Source: Flavobacteriales bacterium (GTDB lineage: Bacteria > Bacteroidota > Bacteroidia > Flavobacteriales_F > PHOS-HE28). Taken from it: a DNA stretch of 64,000 nt. The notes under the pieces are model-generated. The model was not told the origin of the DNA. It saw nothing but the letters and a program-made list of their open reading frames with translations, and searched no databases. The translations under genes were made by a program, and so were the position numbers. This document shows positions 8,192 to 16,407 of this stretch, piece after piece; position 1 is the first letter of the stretch; each line of letters begins with the position of its first letter. The stretch covers positions 1 to 64,000 of the forward strand of contig JADJCX010000012.1 in the NCBI GenBank assembly GCA_016703005.1, given 5' to 3'.

Positions 8192-11011
8192 TCAGAACAG
8201 ACGGTAACCGAGGCCGAACGAAATGCCGGTGCCGACACGGTAGGTGCTCAGTTCCACATTGCCGTTAGGCGCTTCCTGCTCGATACGGTATTCGGGGTTC
8301 AGCAAGTTGCGGAGGCCCAAATTGGCTTGCCAGCGATCACCGATGTCGGCGCGGAGGATCAAATGCAATGTGCCCACCGGGAGTTCGTATTGATCACCCA
8401 ATCCGTTCGCTCCGGCAGCGAACACGCGACGACCGAAGATGTTGTAGGCCAACGTGGCCGTGCCCTTCACCTTGTTGCTGATCTGCCGTGTGTAGCCGAT
8501 GTCGGCGTTGAGCAACCACGGCGAAGCCCCTTGCAGCGGGCGACTTTCGTTGGTGAGCACCACTGCAGCTGCATCGCCATTGTCGTCGTTCAATCCGCTC
8601 AGGTCCACGTTGCTCATCATCAACGTTCCGTTCAAGCCGATGCTGATATCGTTCCACACGGTGCTATCAGCACCAATGATGCTGCCGATGCTCTTCACCA
8701 CTTCCAGTTCGATACCGGCTACTGTTGCCGTTCCCGTGTTGCGGAAACTCTGTAGCTGTCCGCTTGCTGTGGCAAGTGCGACTTTCTCGATCGGGTTGTC
8801 CAATTGTTTGCCGAACACTCCTATCGCCAGCAGTTCGCCCGGAGCAGGGAAACGCTCGTAGCGCAGATCGGCGTTCAGGTTGGTGCCGTTCACCAGATCG
8901 GGGTTACCGATGTTCTTGGTGCCTGCGAACACTTCGGTGTACTCGAACGGTGCCACCTCGCGGAAGCCCGGACGGCTGATCGTCTTGCTGGCGGTTGCGC
9001 GGATCACATCCTTCTTGCTCACATCATACTTAATGGCGCCATACGGCAACAGGTCATCGCTGAGGATGCGGCCCACCCGGCGCGGCTGGTAGAACGAATC
9101 GCTCTGCTTGCGGTAGATGATCATCTGGTCGCCGCTCTCGAAACGAGCACCACCCATCAGTTTCAGTTTTCCGGGGATCACATCGGCTTCGAGCAAACCC
9201 CAGTAGGCATCCACATCCTGTGTGATCGTATGGTCGGCTTCCGGACCGGTCACGTTGTCCAAGGAAAAGTTGCCCGCTTGGAAGTTGGCATCGTTCAAGT
9301 ATTGATCGGGCCGATCAACATTCACGCCTTGCGGGTAGGCCGCTTGCATGTTCGTCAGATCATACGCGTAGATCTCGTAACCGAAGCTGCGGTCCTTGCG
9401 CTTCATCTGCCAGCCACCGCGCACTGTGAGCAACGCGATCGTCCCATCCTCTTCAGTGACGCGTTGCAACAAACGGTATCCAAGGCCGCCTTGGGCAACG
9501 AGTTCTTCCTCATCCAAGGCGCTGTACCAGCGGTGGTTCTCGATCCGGTCCTTGGCGTTGAACACGTACTCATCGCGCGCAGCGTCGGGCTGGTGCAGGT
9601 ACACGAGCTGGCGGCGATCGGGTTCGCTACCGGCAGCGGTGCTGTATCCGAGATCCCAGTTCAGCTTCAAGCGGTTCTCCTTGCCGAAAGCATGTTCGCC
9701 CTTGGCTTGGTTCAACCACAGCGTGTTCTCCTTGAAGGTGTAACGGCGGGCGTATACCAACTCATCGTAGTCGTAGTGAAAGCCTTTGTTCACGCGGTTC
9801 TCATCACTGCTCAATTTCACGTAGAGCGAGGTGAACGAAACCGTGTTGCGCTTGCCGATCTCCAATGCAGCCGTACCCATTCCGCTGCTCTGCGTGTTGT
9901 ATGAGTAACTCTGGAAGTCGTAGTCGATCAGGAAGTCCTGCGCCGCATTCACGATCCGCACTTCGCCTTCTCGGTAGCGGTATTCATTGCGGAAGTTGGC
10001 CGTGCCCAGCAGGTTCAACTTCACGTTCGCGCCAAGCTGCACGGAAGTCGCACCGAAGAGACCGAAGTTCATATCCGGCTTGGCGCGCGTGCTGGTGGGA
10101 TCGAAGTTGGTGGCGAACGGCAAGGGTTGATCGTTGTTCAACCCACCGGGCCGTTGAGTGCCCAAAGGCTGGTCACGCGTGCCGTCGTCCTTTCCCCAGA
10201 AGTCGCGGCCACCGCCGTTGTAGCTGGCGAAAGGCTTGAAGGTGCTTTGCGTATTGATGGATGAACCAAGGCTCAGGCGTAAGGTCCCTTTATCGGTTGC
10301 GCGTTTTGTTCGGATATCCACCACACCGCCGCTGAAGTCGCCATAGAGTTCGGGGCTGAAGCCTTTGGTGACGGCTATGCTGCCTACGACATCCGTCGGA
10401 AAAATATCCAGCGGCGCCACCTTGTTATCCGGGTCTGGGCTGGGCAATGGGAGCCCATTGAGGTAAGCCGCGTTGTAGCGATCACCCAACCCACGCACCA
10501 CCACGTACCGGCTACCCACTACGCTCAAGCCCACCATTTTGCTAACGCCCTCGGCCACATCGCCTGCGCCCTTCTTCTTCAGTTCGGCAGCGCCGATGTT
10601 CTGCACCAACGTGGTGCTCTCCTTGCGTTCGGCCATCTGTATGGTCTCGCGCTCACGGTCCACCTTCTTCGTCAGCTTGAAGTCCTTCATCACCTTGGCA
10701 CCGGTACTCATGGTGCGGTCCAAGCGTGCGGTTTGCCCTTCCGTTACGGCAACGTTGCGCACGGTATCGCTTTCGTAGCCGATGAAACTGAACACTACGG
10801 TGTAGCTGCCGGGTGCCAACTTCAACTGATAGGAACCATCGAGATCGGTGCTGGCGCTGCTGGTGCTACCCTCCACGAACACGTTGGCGAAGGGCATCGG
10901 AACGGGGCCATTGGCGCCCTGTTCATTGACAGTACCGGCTAAGGTGCCGGTTTGGGCCAGGGCGGAAAGGCTTGCACTTGCGACCAGTAGGAGCAGCAGG
11001 AACTTCTTCAT
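8192..11011 (-). CDS. TonB-dependent receptor
   Basis: 939 residues from the ATG at 11011 (signal peptide MKKFLLLLLVASASLSALAQ). Domains in order: a carboxypeptidase-regulatory-like beta-sandwich (residues about 21-110, GSYQLKLAPGSYTVVFSFIG), a plug domain (VVVRGLGDRYNAAYLNGLPL and FSGGVVDIRT), and a 22-strand-type barrel that ends in the aromatic residue expected of outer-membrane proteins (GLGYRLF). Such receptors import bulky ligands with energy from TonB-ExbBD. The substrate is not evident: no SusD partner is next door, but a beta-helix lipoprotein and a T9SS-secreted protein follow. A promoter-like element shared with the lipoprotein gene lies 34 bp upstream. Confidence 0.92.
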   Translation of the reverse strand: MKKFLLLLLVASASLSALAQTGTLAGTVNEQGANGPVPMPFANVFVEGSTSSASTDLDGSYQLKLAPGSYTVVFSFIGYESDTVRNVAVTEGQTARLDRTMSTGAKVMKDFKLTKKVDRERETIQMAERKESTTLVQNIGAAELKKKGAGDVAEGVSKMVGLSVVGSRYVVVRGLGDRYNAAYLNGLPLPSPDPDNKVAPLDIFPTDVVGSIAVTKGFSPELYGDFSGGVVDIRTKRATDKGTLRLSLGSSINTQSTFKPFASYNGGGRDFWGKDDGTRDQPLGTQRPGGLNNDQPLPFATNFDPTSTRAKPDMNFGLFGATSVQLGANVKLNLLGTANFRNEYRYREGEVRIVNAAQDFLIDYDFQSYSYNTQSSGMGTAALEIGKRNTVSFTSLYVKLSSDENRVNKGFHYDYDELVYARRYTFKENTLWLNQAKGEHAFGKENRLKLNWDLGYSTAAGSEPDRRQLVYLHQPDAARDEYVFNAKDRIENHRWYSALDEEELVAQGGLGYRLLQRVTEEDGTIALLTVRGGWQMKRKDRSFGYEIYAYDLTNMQAAYPQGVNVDRPDQYLNDANFQAGNFSLDNVTGPEADHTITQDVDAYWGLLEADVIPGKLKLMGGARFESGDQMIIYRKQSDSFYQPRRVGRILSDDLLPYGAIKYDVSKKDVIRATASKTISRPGFREVAPFEYTEVFAGTKNIGNPDLVNGTNLNADLRYERFPAPGELLAIGVFGKQLDNPIEKVALATASGQLQSFRNTGTATVAGIELEVVKSIGSIIGADSTVWNDISIGLNGTLMMSNVDLSGLNDDNGDAAAVVLTNESRPLQGASPWLLNADIGYTRQISNKVKGTATLAYNIFGRRVFAAGANGLGDQYELPVGTLHLILRADIGDRWQANLGLRNLLNPEYRIEQEAPNGNVELSTYRVGTGISFGLGYRLF

Positions 11012-11044
11012 GTGTGCGGACCGGATGGTTCCGTTTTTCCGCCC

Positions 11045-11055
11045 GCAAAAGTCCA
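11045..11055 (-). promoter_or_regulatory. Shared promoter-like element upstream of the TonB receptor
   Basis: Same 11-base minus-strand element (TGGACTTTTGC) as at 7996-8006, 34 bp before the receptor start codon. It may be the -7 region of the promoter or a regulator site common to both genes. Confidence 0.4.
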
Positions 11056-11181
11056 TTTGCCGATCGTCCGGCACGTGATGCCGGGTTGAACTGATCGTTA
11101 ACCCAGGAACCCTGTCAGACCGCCAATTTCGAGCGCTCAGCCGCACTCCGAGCGGGTTTCACATTGCGGTAACACAAGCCG

Positions 11182-11637
11182 TTAATCCTTGCCCACTCGC
11201 ATGGCCCAGATCACAACGGCGTAACGCGCGGCCTTGCCGAGCAACATCAGTATCGCTACCGGAATGGGCTTCGCCTTAAAAACGCCCAATGCCAACGCAA
11301 TGGGATCGCCGATCACCGGCACCCAGCACAACAGAGCCAACCACGCACCGCGCCGCTGCACCGCACTTTGCCAGCGCAACGCCTTGTTCGGATCCATGCG
11401 CAGCCACCGGGCTATGGAAGCAGGCTTGCCCAACCACCCCAGACCGAACGTGCTGAGACCGCCCAGCCAATTGCCTGCGGAAGCCATGACCAGCAATGTT
11501 GAAGCGGACCACGGTCCGAGTGCGGCTGCGGCCAGCACCGCTTCACTGCTGAACGGCAACACCGTTGCCGCCAGGAAGCTGGCCAAGAACAAACCCCAAA
11601 GGCCAGCACTGGACAAGTCACCGAAAACCGCTTCCAT
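11182..11637 (-). CDS. YqaA-like (SNARE-associated/DedA-type) inner-membrane protein
   Basis: 151 residues from the ATG at 11637, with four or five hydrophobic segments. The sequence LPFSSEAVLAAAAL near the N-terminus, GNWLGGLSTFGLGWLG in the middle and a CWVPVIGDPIALALG segment are hallmarks of the short YqaA branch of the DedA/VTT family. DedA proteins act in membrane lipid flipping; the role of the YqaA branch is not established. The gene diverges from the beta-barrel gene at 11701, leaving 63 bp for both promoters. Confidence 0.8.
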   Translation of the reverse strand: MEAVFGDLSSAGLWGLFLASFLAATVLPFSSEAVLAAAALGPWSASTLLVMASAGNWLGGLSTFGLGWLGKPASIARWLRMDPNKALRWQSAVQRRGAWLALLCWVPVIGDPIALALGVFKAKPIPVAILMLLGKAARYAVVIWAMRVGKD

Positions 11638-11700
11638 CCGTGCGGTCAAAGGAAACGATCGGCACAGTGTTGGTCTTACGGCGCACCAACCCGTTCGGCC

Positions 11701-12408
11701 ATGAGACCCTTCGCTCCCCTGCTCGTCCTTCTTCTCGGCACCCACCCGGTGATCGCTCAGCGCAACGACCAAGGTTCATCGGACAACAACGATCGTCGAC
11801 CCATGACCGTCAGCTTGGGCATGCGGCTGGGCATTCCCCGCGGTGAATTCGATCGCGTGTACGACCGGGAACTCTTCGGACTGGGCGGCAACTTCAGCGT
11901 GCCCTTCCGGCGCTTGCCCTTCGAATGGGGCCTCGATGTCGGTTGGCAACGCATGGGCAGCACGGAGACCACCGTGGCGATCAACGAAGAGTTCATCGAC
12001 GCCACCGAAGCCGAGCTGGATCTGAACGCCGACATGTGGGCCTATCACACCTTCATGCGTTTTAAGCCGCTTCGCGGAAGGGTGTGCCCGTACGTGGACG
12101 GCATTGCCGGGTTCAGGACTTTCAGCGCTCGCACCAAGATCCGCGTGGACGGCTTGGAAGAACCGTTGAGCAACGAGCGCAACGCCATGGACGCGGCCTT
12201 CAGCTTCGGTTGGGGTGCAGGATTGATGGTGAAGCTGAACAATACGGTGAACATCGAAGCCGGCTTCCAGAAACTGGAAGGCACTGAAGTGAGTTACGTC
12301 GATCCCCACAGCATCTCGGTGAGCCCGGAAGGTGTGGTGGGCTTCGGAACGCTTACCAGCAACAGCGACATCCTGAGCATCCATCTGGGGATCGGGTTCA
12401 ACTTCTAA
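11701..12408 (+). CDS. Outer-membrane beta-barrel protein
   Basis: 235 residues with a signal peptide (MRPFAPLLVLLLGTHPVIAQ) and an alternating hydrophobic pattern throughout: SLGMRLGIPRGEF near the start, FGWGAGLMVKLNN in the middle and a final LGIGFNF strand with a C-terminal phenylalanine. This fits a small 8-10 strand barrel of the porin/OmpW-like kind. No specific family is recognised. Confidence 0.7.
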   Translation: MRPFAPLLVLLLGTHPVIAQRNDQGSSDNNDRRPMTVSLGMRLGIPRGEFDRVYDRELFGLGGNFSVPFRRLPFEWGLDVGWQRMGSTETTVAINEEFIDATEAELDLNADMWAYHTFMRFKPLRGRVCPYVDGIAGFRTFSARTKIRVDGLEEPLSNERNAMDAAFSFGWGAGLMVKLNNTVNIEAGFQKLEGTEVSYVDPHSISVSPEGVVGFGTLTSNSDILSIHLGIGFNF

Positions 12409-12542
12409 GGGACCGGTCCCGTTCAGAACCTTGTTCGTAAAGCCTTGCGGAAGTATCGCCGAACGCCCTTTGATCCGTGTTGCGGCAGTGTAAACTTGCG
12501 CAGCCAAAACGCGCCCACCTGCGGACACGGCGAACAACCCCA

Positions 12543-14042
12543 TTGGACGGTACAAAGCGCATCACCAGCGCGCTCCTTTCAGTCTACCACAAGGACGGTC
12601 TTGAACCCATCGTCAGGAGCCTCCACCACTTGGGGGTGCACCTCTATTCCACCGGCGGCACTCAGGAATTCATCGAGAAGCTCGGTATACCGGTAACACC
12701 GGTGGAAGAGCTTACGACCTATCCCAGCATCCTTGGCGGCCGTGTGAAAACCCTGCACCCGAAGGTTTTCGGCGGGATCCTTGGCAGGCGTGGACTGGAA
12801 AGCGATGTAGCGCAGTTGGAGGAGTACGCGATACCGCCGATCGACCTGGTGGTAGTGGACCTCTACCCGTTCGAGGCGACGGTTGTGGCAGGGGGGGCGG
12901 AAGAAGCCATTATCGAGAAGATCGATATCGGCGGCATCAGCCTCATCCGCGCGGCGGCGAAGAACCACAACGATGTGGTGATCGTCGCCAGCATGAGCCA
13001 ATACCCCGAACTGCAGAAGATCCTCGATCACGGCAAGGGCCATTCAACATTGGTTGAACGCAAGAAGCTCGCAGCAGCGGCGTTCGGCGTGAGCGCCGGT
13101 TATGACAGCGCCATCCACAACTGGTTCACCGGGGGAACGCATACCCTGCGTTATGGCGAGAATCCCCACCAGCCTGCCGCTTTCCATGGCGACCTGCACA
13201 GCATGTTCGACCAGTTGGGTGGCAAGGAACTGAGCTACAACAACCTGCTCGATCTGGATAGCGCAGTTGACTTGATCGATGATCTCGCGACGCTGCCGGG
13301 TGTGCCGTTTGCCATTCTCAAACACAACAACGCTTGCGGGTGTGCGGTGCGCTCGACCGTGAAAGCGGCTTGGGATGCAGCACTGGCAGGTGATCCGGTG
13401 AGCGCTTTTGGCGGGGTGCTGATCACGACATCGCCGATCGATAAAGTCACCGCTGAAGCGATCGATACCATCTTCTTCGAGATCGTTTGCGCACCCGCCT
13501 ACAGCGAAGAAGCGCTTCAAGTGCTGACCAAGAAGAAGAACCGCATCATATTGGTTCGCAAACCGACCGCCAAGCCAACACGGAAGCGGCGCGCTGCATT
13601 GAACGGCACATTGGAACAGGCGCCTGACCATGTGCTGGACACACCGGCCAACATGCGCACGGCCACCAAGAAAACCCCGACCGCCGGGGAACTGGGCGAT
13701 CTGGTCTTCGCCAACATCCTGGTGAAACACACCAAGAGCAACGCGATCGTGCTCGCCAAGAACAACCAGCTATTGGCCAGCGGCACCGGCCAGACCAGTC
13801 GCGTGGACGCATTGGAACAAGCCATCGCCAAGGCAGGGCGGTTCAACTTCGACCTGAAGGGGGCCGTGATGGCCAGCGATGCATTCTTCCCTTTCCCGGA
13901 CTGCGTGGGCATTGCGCACAAAGCAGGCATCACGGCTATTGTGCAGCCGGGGGGTAGTATCAAGGACAACGAGAGCATCGCCGCGTGCGATGCCAACGGA
14001 CAAGCGATGGTGATCACCGGCAACCGCCACTTCAAACACTGA
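12543..14042 (+). CDS. purH: Bifunctional AICAR formyltransferase/IMP cyclohydrolase
   Basis: Catalyses the last two steps of IMP synthesis. The MGS-like cyclohydrolase domain is at residues 1-150 (ITSALLSVYHKDGLEPIV, YSTGGTQEFIEKLG, GGRVKTLHPKVFGGILGRR) and the AICAR transformylase domain follows, with the lysine-histidine pair in ILKHNNACGCA and the closing PGGSIKDNESI. At about 499 residues the length is normal. The longest frame begins at a GTG at 12477, but those 22 extra residues are not like the family; a TTG at 12543 (giving DGTKRITSALL) is the likelier start. The gene ends 10 bp before mreB, so it may head the cell-shape operon. Confidence 0.93.
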   Translation: MDGTKRITSALLSVYHKDGLEPIVRSLHHLGVHLYSTGGTQEFIEKLGIPVTPVEELTTYPSILGGRVKTLHPKVFGGILGRRGLESDVAQLEEYAIPPIDLVVVDLYPFEATVVAGGAEEAIIEKIDIGGISLIRAAAKNHNDVVIVASMSQYPELQKILDHGKGHSTLVERKKLAAAAFGVSAGYDSAIHNWFTGGTHTLRYGENPHQPAAFHGDLHSMFDQLGGKELSYNNLLDLDSAVDLIDDLATLPGVPFAILKHNNACGCAVRSTVKAAWDAALAGDPVSAFGGVLITTSPIDKVTAEAIDTIFFEIVCAPAYSEEALQVLTKKKNRIILVRKPTAKPTRKRRAALNGTLEQAPDHVLDTPANMRTATKKTPTAGELGDLVFANILVKHTKSNAIVLAKNNQLLASGTGQTSRVDALEQAIAKAGRFNFDLKGAVMASDAFFPFPDCVGIAHKAGITAIVQPGGSIKDNESIAACDANGQAMVITGNRHFKH

Positions 14043-14052
14043 ACGACCGACC

Positions 14053-14989
14053 ATGGGTTTGCTCAACTTTTTCACACAGGAGATCGCCATCGATCTCGGG
14101 ACGGCCAACACGCTCATCATCCACAACGACAAGGTGGTGGTGGACGAGCCGAGCATCGTGGCCATGGACCGCACAACAGGCAAGGTGATCGCCATCGGTC
14201 GACAGGCGCAGCAGATGCACGGCAAAACGCACGAGAACATCAAGACCGTGCGACCCTTGCGCGATGGCGTGATCGCCGACTTCCGCGCTGCGGAGGAGAT
14301 GATCAAGGGCATGATCAAGATGATCAACCCCGGTCGTCAGTTGTTCTCGCCGCAACTGCGCATGGTGATCTGCATTCCGAGCGGCATCACGGAAGTGGAG
14401 AAGCGCGCCGTGCGCGATAGCGCCGAGCATGCGCAAGCCAAGGAGGTGTACTTGATCCACGAGCCCATGGCCGCTGCCATCGGTATCGGCATCGATGTGG
14501 AGGAGCCCATGGGCAACATGATCACTGACGCAGGACATCGAGGAATACATGCGCCGTCAGCACAACATCCTGGTGGGCGAGCGCACGGCCGAGCAGATCA
14601 AGATCGAAGTGGGCGCGGCCATGACCGAGCTCGACAATCCACCACCGGACTACGCGGTGCGCGGTCGTGACCTGATGACCGGCATCCCGAAAGAGATCAC
14701 CGTTACCTACGCCGAGATCGCCCAAGCGCTGGACAAGTCGATCAGCAAGATCGAAGAGGCCATCCTCAGCGCGCTGGAGGCAACGCCGCCCGAACTGAGC
14801 GCCGACATCTACCGCACCGGCATCTACTTGGCCGGCGGCGGAGCGTTGTTGCGCGGTTTGGACAAACGCATCAGCATCAAAACGAAACTACCGGTTCACG
14901 TGGCCGAAGACCCGCTGCGCGCGGTGGCACGCGGCACCGGCATCGCATTGAAGAACATCGACCGCTTCCAATTCCTGATGCGGGATTGA
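14053..14989 (+). pseudogene. mreB: Rod shape-determining protein MreB, internal deletion plus frameshift
   Basis: Actin-like filament protein that directs lateral wall synthesis. The N-terminal part (14053 to about 14520) reads normally through EIAIDLGTANTLI and up to EEPMGNMI. The C-terminal part resumes in another frame at about 14522 (SLTQDIEEYMRRQHNILVGE) and runs normally to 14989 (AGGGALLRGLDKRI). Compared with the family, about 29-31 residues between GNMI and the GD of the IAGD segment are missing, including the DxGGGTT phosphate-binding loop, and the loss is not a multiple of three. As read, no functional MreB is made, while mreC, mreD, mrdA and rodA follow in order. Confidence 0.88.
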
Positions 14990-14996
14990 TGGCATC

Positions 14997-15024
14997 GTAG
15001 GGGCACATGATCATGTGCCCCTAC
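14997..15024. repeat. 28-bp perfect palindrome between mreB and mreC
   Basis: The 14 bases GTAGGGGCACATGA are followed immediately by their exact reverse complement. The element can form a loopless cruciform or a 12-bp RNA hairpin. It sits 8 bp past the mreB stop and 34 bp before mreC, in the middle of the operon. It has no T run, so it is more like a dispersed palindromic (REP-like) element than a terminator. Confidence 0.8.
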
Positions 15025-15058
15025 AGTGCCCTTGAACGGTCTTCCGGGACGCCCAACC

Positions 15059-15889
15059 ATGAGAGACCTCTTCCGTTTCCTCTGGCGCTCACGCAGCACT
15101 TTGCTGTTCATCGGGCTCATGGTGCTTTCGTTCCTCTGGTTGGCCAACGGCAACGATCACCACCGCGCGCAGACCTTCACCAGCAGCCAAGCGGCCATTG
15201 GCACGCTCTACGGCTGGCGCGACCAAGTGGTGCGCTATACCGATCTGGACGGGGAGAACGAGATCCTGGCCGCTGCACAAGCCGAAATGATGAACAGGAT
15301 GCGGAGCAGCTACCTGAACTCCAGTGCACCGTTCGTAGTGGTGAACGACACCTTGCTCCAGCAACAGTACAAGTACATATCCACCCGCGTTCTCAACAGC
15401 ACGACCTCAAAGCAGAAGAACTTCCTCACACTGGACAAAGGCAGCAAAGCGGGGCTGGCTGCCGGCATGGGCGTGATAGCCGCCAATGGGATCGTGGGCG
15501 TTGTGCGGGAATGCAGTCCACGGTTCAGCACGGTCACGAGTGTACTGAACAGCTCGTGGAACATCAGCGTGCTGAATCCCCGGACCGAGCACTTCGGTCT
15601 GCTCAATTGGGACACGGCCGATCCCACCACCGCTCGTGTTAAGGATATTCCAAAGCATGCGCGCATCGTGGTAGGCGATACCATCGTGACGGGGGGAGAT
15701 GATCGGGTATTTCCGAAGGGTGTACCTGTAGGGGTCGTGGAAAGCGTGGTGAACGACGATGGCGCGGTTGCTTTGGACATCATCGTGCGCTTAAGCCATG
15801 ACATGACCCGTATCGGACATGTCTGGGTGGTCACCGACCTACTGAAACTCGAGCGTGATACGCTGGAGGCAAAACTGGACGCGGAATGA
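15059..15889 (+). CDS. mreC: Rod shape-determining protein MreC
   Basis: 276 residues from the ATG at 15059. A single membrane helix near the N-terminus (LLFIGLMVLSFLWLANG) is followed by a coiled region and the periplasmic beta-barrel domain (LTLDKGSKAGLAAGMGVIAA, GIVGVVRECSPRFSTVTSVL, ARIVVGDTIVTGGDDRVFPK then G), all typical of MreC. It bridges MreB filaments to the PBP2-RodA wall synthase. Its stop overlaps the mreD start by four bases. The longer frame from 15026 starts inside the palindrome and is not used. Confidence 0.95.
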   Translation: MRDLFRFLWRSRSTLLFIGLMVLSFLWLANGNDHHRAQTFTSSQAAIGTLYGWRDQVVRYTDLDGENEILAAAQAEMMNRMRSSYLNSSAPFVVVNDTLLQQQYKYISTRVLNSTTSKQKNFLTLDKGSKAGLAAGMGVIAANGIVGVVRECSPRFSTVTSVLNSSWNISVLNPRTEHFGLLNWDTADPTTARVKDIPKHARIVVGDTIVTGGDDRVFPKGVPVGVVESVVNDDGAVALDIIVRLSHDMTRIGHVWVVTDLLKLERDTLEAKLDAE

Positions 15890-16407
15890 TCACGGTGCTC
15901 AGCAACGTCATCCGGTTCGTTGTGCTGATCGCGCTGCAAGTGCTGTTGCTCGACCACATGGATCTGGCCAACGGCTGGGTGGTACCGTATCTGTATGTGC
16001 TCTTCATCATGATGCTTCCATTCGAATTGCCGACATGGAGCGTATTGCTGCTGGGTTTTGCGACCGGTGCTACGATGGACTTCTTCAGCAGCACACCCGG
16101 CATGCACGCGGGCGCTTGCACGGTAATGGCATTCGCCCGAACCGGTGTACTGCGCCTGCTGGAACCGCGCGATGGCTATGAGTTCGGTGTAGCGCCGACG
16201 GTCCAGACCATGGGACTGGTGTGGGTCCTCACCTACTCCGCGTTGTTGGTGCCGATCCATCACCTATGGCTGTTCTTCACCGAGGTGTTCCGGTTCGATC
16301 GTTTCCCTGAAACTTTTGGACGGGCCTTGCTGAGCGCGCTGTTGACCATCACGCTCATCATGTTGGTGCAATTGATCACAGGGCGGCAGGAACGCAAGCG
16401 CGCATGA
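15886..16407 (+). CDS. mreD: Rod shape-determining protein MreD
   Basis: 173 residues with five or six hydrophobic helices and little else, including LFIMMLPFELPTWSVLLLGF and GATMDFFSSTPGMHAGAC, typical of MreD. It is an inner-membrane partner of MreC. It overlaps mreC upstream (ATGA) and mrdA downstream (4 bp), which points to tight translational coupling. Confidence 0.92.
   Translation: MITVLSNVIRFVVLIALQVLLLDHMDLANGWVVPYLYVLFIMMLPFELPTWSVLLLGFATGATMDFFSSTPGMHAGACTVMAFARTGVLRLLEPRDGYEFGVAPTVQTMGLVWVLTYSALLVPIHHLWLFFTEVFRFDRFPETFGRALLSALLTITLIMLVQLITGRQERKRA

Noticed and set aside
14997..15024. Rho-independent terminator after mreB
   Set aside because: Strong stem but no T run and no loop, and it would cut off the essential downstream genes; better kept as a palindromic repeat.
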